NCBI GenBank assembly: GCA_902490055.1
Contig: CABUCP010000010.1
Span: forward strand, 1-19,072
Length of the DNA stretch: 19,072 nt
Reading direction: 5' to 3'
Origin: an uncultured Klebsiella sp.
Lineage (GTDB): Bacteria > Pseudomonadota > Gammaproteobacteria > Enterobacterales > Enterobacteriaceae
The translations under genes were made by a program, and so were the position numbers. This document shows, piece by piece, positions 17,578-19,072 of this stretch (within the stretch, counting starts at the first letter, position 1; each line of letters opens with the position of its first letter). The notes beneath the pieces are model-generated. The model saw only the letters and a program-made list of their open reading frames with translations, did not search any database and was not told the DNA's origin.

Positions 17578-18948
17578 TTATTGTGCTTTTACGACGCTGG
17601 CGCTTTTCTGCTTAAACAGATAGCCAACGCCGAGAATCACAATCCACACCGGGATCAGCCATACCGAAATCGCCATCCCCGGAGTCATCAGCATGATAGC
17701 CAACACCGCCAGCATAAACAGCAGACATACCCAGTTCCCCAGCGGGTAGAACAGCGCCGGGAAACGCGTCTTCACGCCTTCTTGCTGCTTGGCCCGGCGG
17801 AACTTGATGTGCGCGAGGCTAATCATTGCCCAGTTAATAACCAGCGCGGAAACCACCAGCGCCATCAGCAGGCCGAATGCCGATTCCGGGGCCAGGTAGT
17901 TGATCAATACGCATAGCGCGGTGACTACCGCCGATACCAGAATGGTGTTAACCGGTACGCCGCGTTTGTCGACGCTGAGCAGCGCTTTCGGCGCATTGCC
18001 TTGCTGGGCGAGGCCAAACAGCATGCGGCTGTTGCAGTATACGCAGCTGTTGTAGACCGAGAGCGCCGCCGTCAGTACCACGACGTTGAGGGCATTGGCC
18101 ACCAGCGTATCGCCGAGTTCATGGAAGATCAGCACGAACGGACTGGTATCCGCGGTGACGCGCGTCCACGGCAGCAGAGAGAGCAGTACCGCCAGCGAGC
18201 CCACATAGAAGATAAGGATACGGTAGATAACCTGGTTAGTGGCTTTCGGGATACTCTTTTCCGGGTTATCCGCTTCCGCCGCGGTGATCCCGACCAGTTC
18301 CAGGCCGCCGAACGAGAACATGATGATCGCCATCATCATCACCAGCCCGGTGAAGCCGTGCGGCAGGAAGCCGCCCTGATCCCACAGGTTGCGCACGGTG
18401 GCCTGCGGGCCGCCGCTGCCGCTGAACAGCAGCCAGGCGCCGAACAGAATCATCGCGACGACCGCCACCACTTTGATAATGGCAAACCAGAATTCCATTT
18501 CGCCGAACACTTTTACGTTGGTCAGGTTAATCGCGTTGATGGCGACGAAGAAGACCGCAGCGGAGACCCAGGTGGGAATTTCCGGCCACCAGAACTGAAC
18601 GTATTTGCCGACGGCGGTGAGTTCCGCCATGGCGACGAGTACATACAACACCCAATAGTTCCAGCCGGAGGCGAAACCGGCAAAACCACCCCAGTACTTA
18701 TAGGCAAAATGGCTGAATGAACCGGCAACCGGCTCCTCTACCACCATTTCGCCGAGCTGACGCATGATCAGGAAGGCGATAAACCCGGCGATAGCGTAGC
18801 CGAGGATAATACCAGGACCTGCAGACTGAATGACTGACGCACTACCCAGGAATAAGCCCGTACCAATAGCGCCTCCTAGCGCAATGAGCTGTATATGGCG
18901 GTTCTTCAAGCCGCGCTTGAGTCGATCGCCATGCTGTTGACCTTCCAT
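17578..18948 (-). CDS. aroP: General aromatic amino acid permease AroP
   Basis: AroP is an inner-membrane proton symporter of the amino acid/polyamine/organocation superfamily that imports phenylalanine, tyrosine and tryptophan. The product is 456 residues with about twelve membrane segments. The signature near the N-terminus is HIQLIALGGAIGTGLFLGSASVIQSAGPGIILGY (in two parts: HIQLIALGGAIGTGLFLG, then SASVIQSAGPGIILGY), with the conserved GxG substrate loop. MWWxSC-free stretches such as SFGGLELVGITAAEADNP and SVYNSCVYCNSRMLFGLAQ also match AroP. Two ATGs lie side by side at 18951 and 18948. I chose 18948 (MEGQQHGDRLKRG) because GAGG stands seven bases before it. The open frame reaching 19032 adds 28 unlike residues. 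In E. coli the gene is repressed by TyrR, but I found no clear TyrR box in the 124 bases upstream that are visible. Confidence 0.97.
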   Translation of the reverse strand: MEGQQHGDRLKRGLKNRHIQLIALGGAIGTGLFLGSASVIQSAGPGIILGYAIAGFIAFLIMRQLGEMVVEEPVAGSFSHFAYKYWGGFAGFASGWNYWVLYVLVAMAELTAVGKYVQFWWPEIPTWVSAAVFFVAINAINLTNVKVFGEMEFWFAIIKVVAVVAMILFGAWLLFSGSGGPQATVRNLWDQGGFLPHGFTGLVMMMAIIMFSFGGLELVGITAAEADNPEKSIPKATNQVIYRILIFYVGSLAVLLSLLPWTRVTADTSPFVLIFHELGDTLVANALNVVVLTAALSVYNSCVYCNSRMLFGLAQQGNAPKALLSVDKRGVPVNTILVSAVVTALCVLINYLAPESAFGLLMALVVSALVINWAMISLAHIKFRRAKQQEGVKTRFPALFYPLGNWVCLLFMLAVLAIMLMTPGMAISVWLIPVWIVILGVGYLFKQKSASVVKAQ

Positions 18949-19072
18949 CATGAAACCTCGTGTGTGGTTATTATGTTTATACGCTTCATCCTTCAGGTTG
19001 CTGCTTTGCTGTCCGTCTCTGCCAAATAGCATAGTTAGCTAATTTCAAGGCGTTTGAGGCCAGTTTTTACCC
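18949..19072 (-). other. Upstream region of aroP, cut by the window
   Basis: This stretch probably holds the aroP leader and part of its promoter region. TATGCT in the AT-rich GCTAACTATGCTATTTGG segment (near 19032) could be a -10, but no matching -35 is evident. No TGTAAA-N6-TTTACA pair was found. In E. coli pdhR lies divergently beyond; it would be outside this window. Confidence 0.4.

Noticed and set aside
19044..19070. Possible TyrR half-site near the window end, upstream of aroP
   Set aside because: Only a TTTTTAC half is visible; the partner half does not match TGTAAA, and the region is cut by the window edge.

Overview
The window reads as a chromosomal segment of an enterobacterium. 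Gene order from ftsZ to aroP is the classical Escherichia coli order (ftsZ-lpxC-secM-secA-mutT, then yacG-zapD-coaE, guaC, hofC-hofB-ppdD, nadC, ampD-ampE, aroP), and the proteins match the E. coli family members in length and motifs. High third-position GC, a REP-type repeat, and a two-gene carbohydrate cassette between ampE and aroP that E. coli K-12 lacks make Klebsiella/Raoultella or a close relative the best guess. The genus call is inference from memory of gene order, not a search.

Layout. 1-2148 (+): the distal end of the division and cell-wall cluster, with ftsZ (first residues missing at the window edge) and lpxC, closed by a strong terminator. 2222-5783 (+): secM-secA, where an arrest peptide in SecM controls translation of the SecA motor, followed by a perfect-palindrome terminator. 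5799-6191 (+): mutT. 6269-7836 (-): coaE-zapD-yacG, a tightly packed operon (TAATG overlap, then a strong Shine-Dalgarno). 7837-8173: an AT-rich divergent regulatory region. 8174-9217 (+): guaC. 9248-12269 (-): ppdD-hofB-hofC, encoding a type IV pilin, assembly ATPase and platform protein. 12450-13343 (-): nadC. 13481-14895 (+): ampD-ampE, the recycling amidase and its membrane partner. 14896-15048: REP-like repeats. 15049-17405 (-): a GPH-type sugar symporter translationally coupled to a cytoplasmic GH43 glycosidase. 17578-18948 (-): aroP.

Most of the window is conserved core genome. The parts worth a second look are regulatory: a perfect CRP-S type (Sxy/CRP) half-site pair upstream of ppdD that shares its T-tract with the nadC terminator; the secM-secA control RNA; and the symporter-GH43 operon, which has a candidate CRP site and a ribosome-binding site inside a hairpin. 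I found no CRISPR array, tRNA, rRNA, insertion sequence, phage gene or recognisable defence system. I do not see a wholly undescribed system here.
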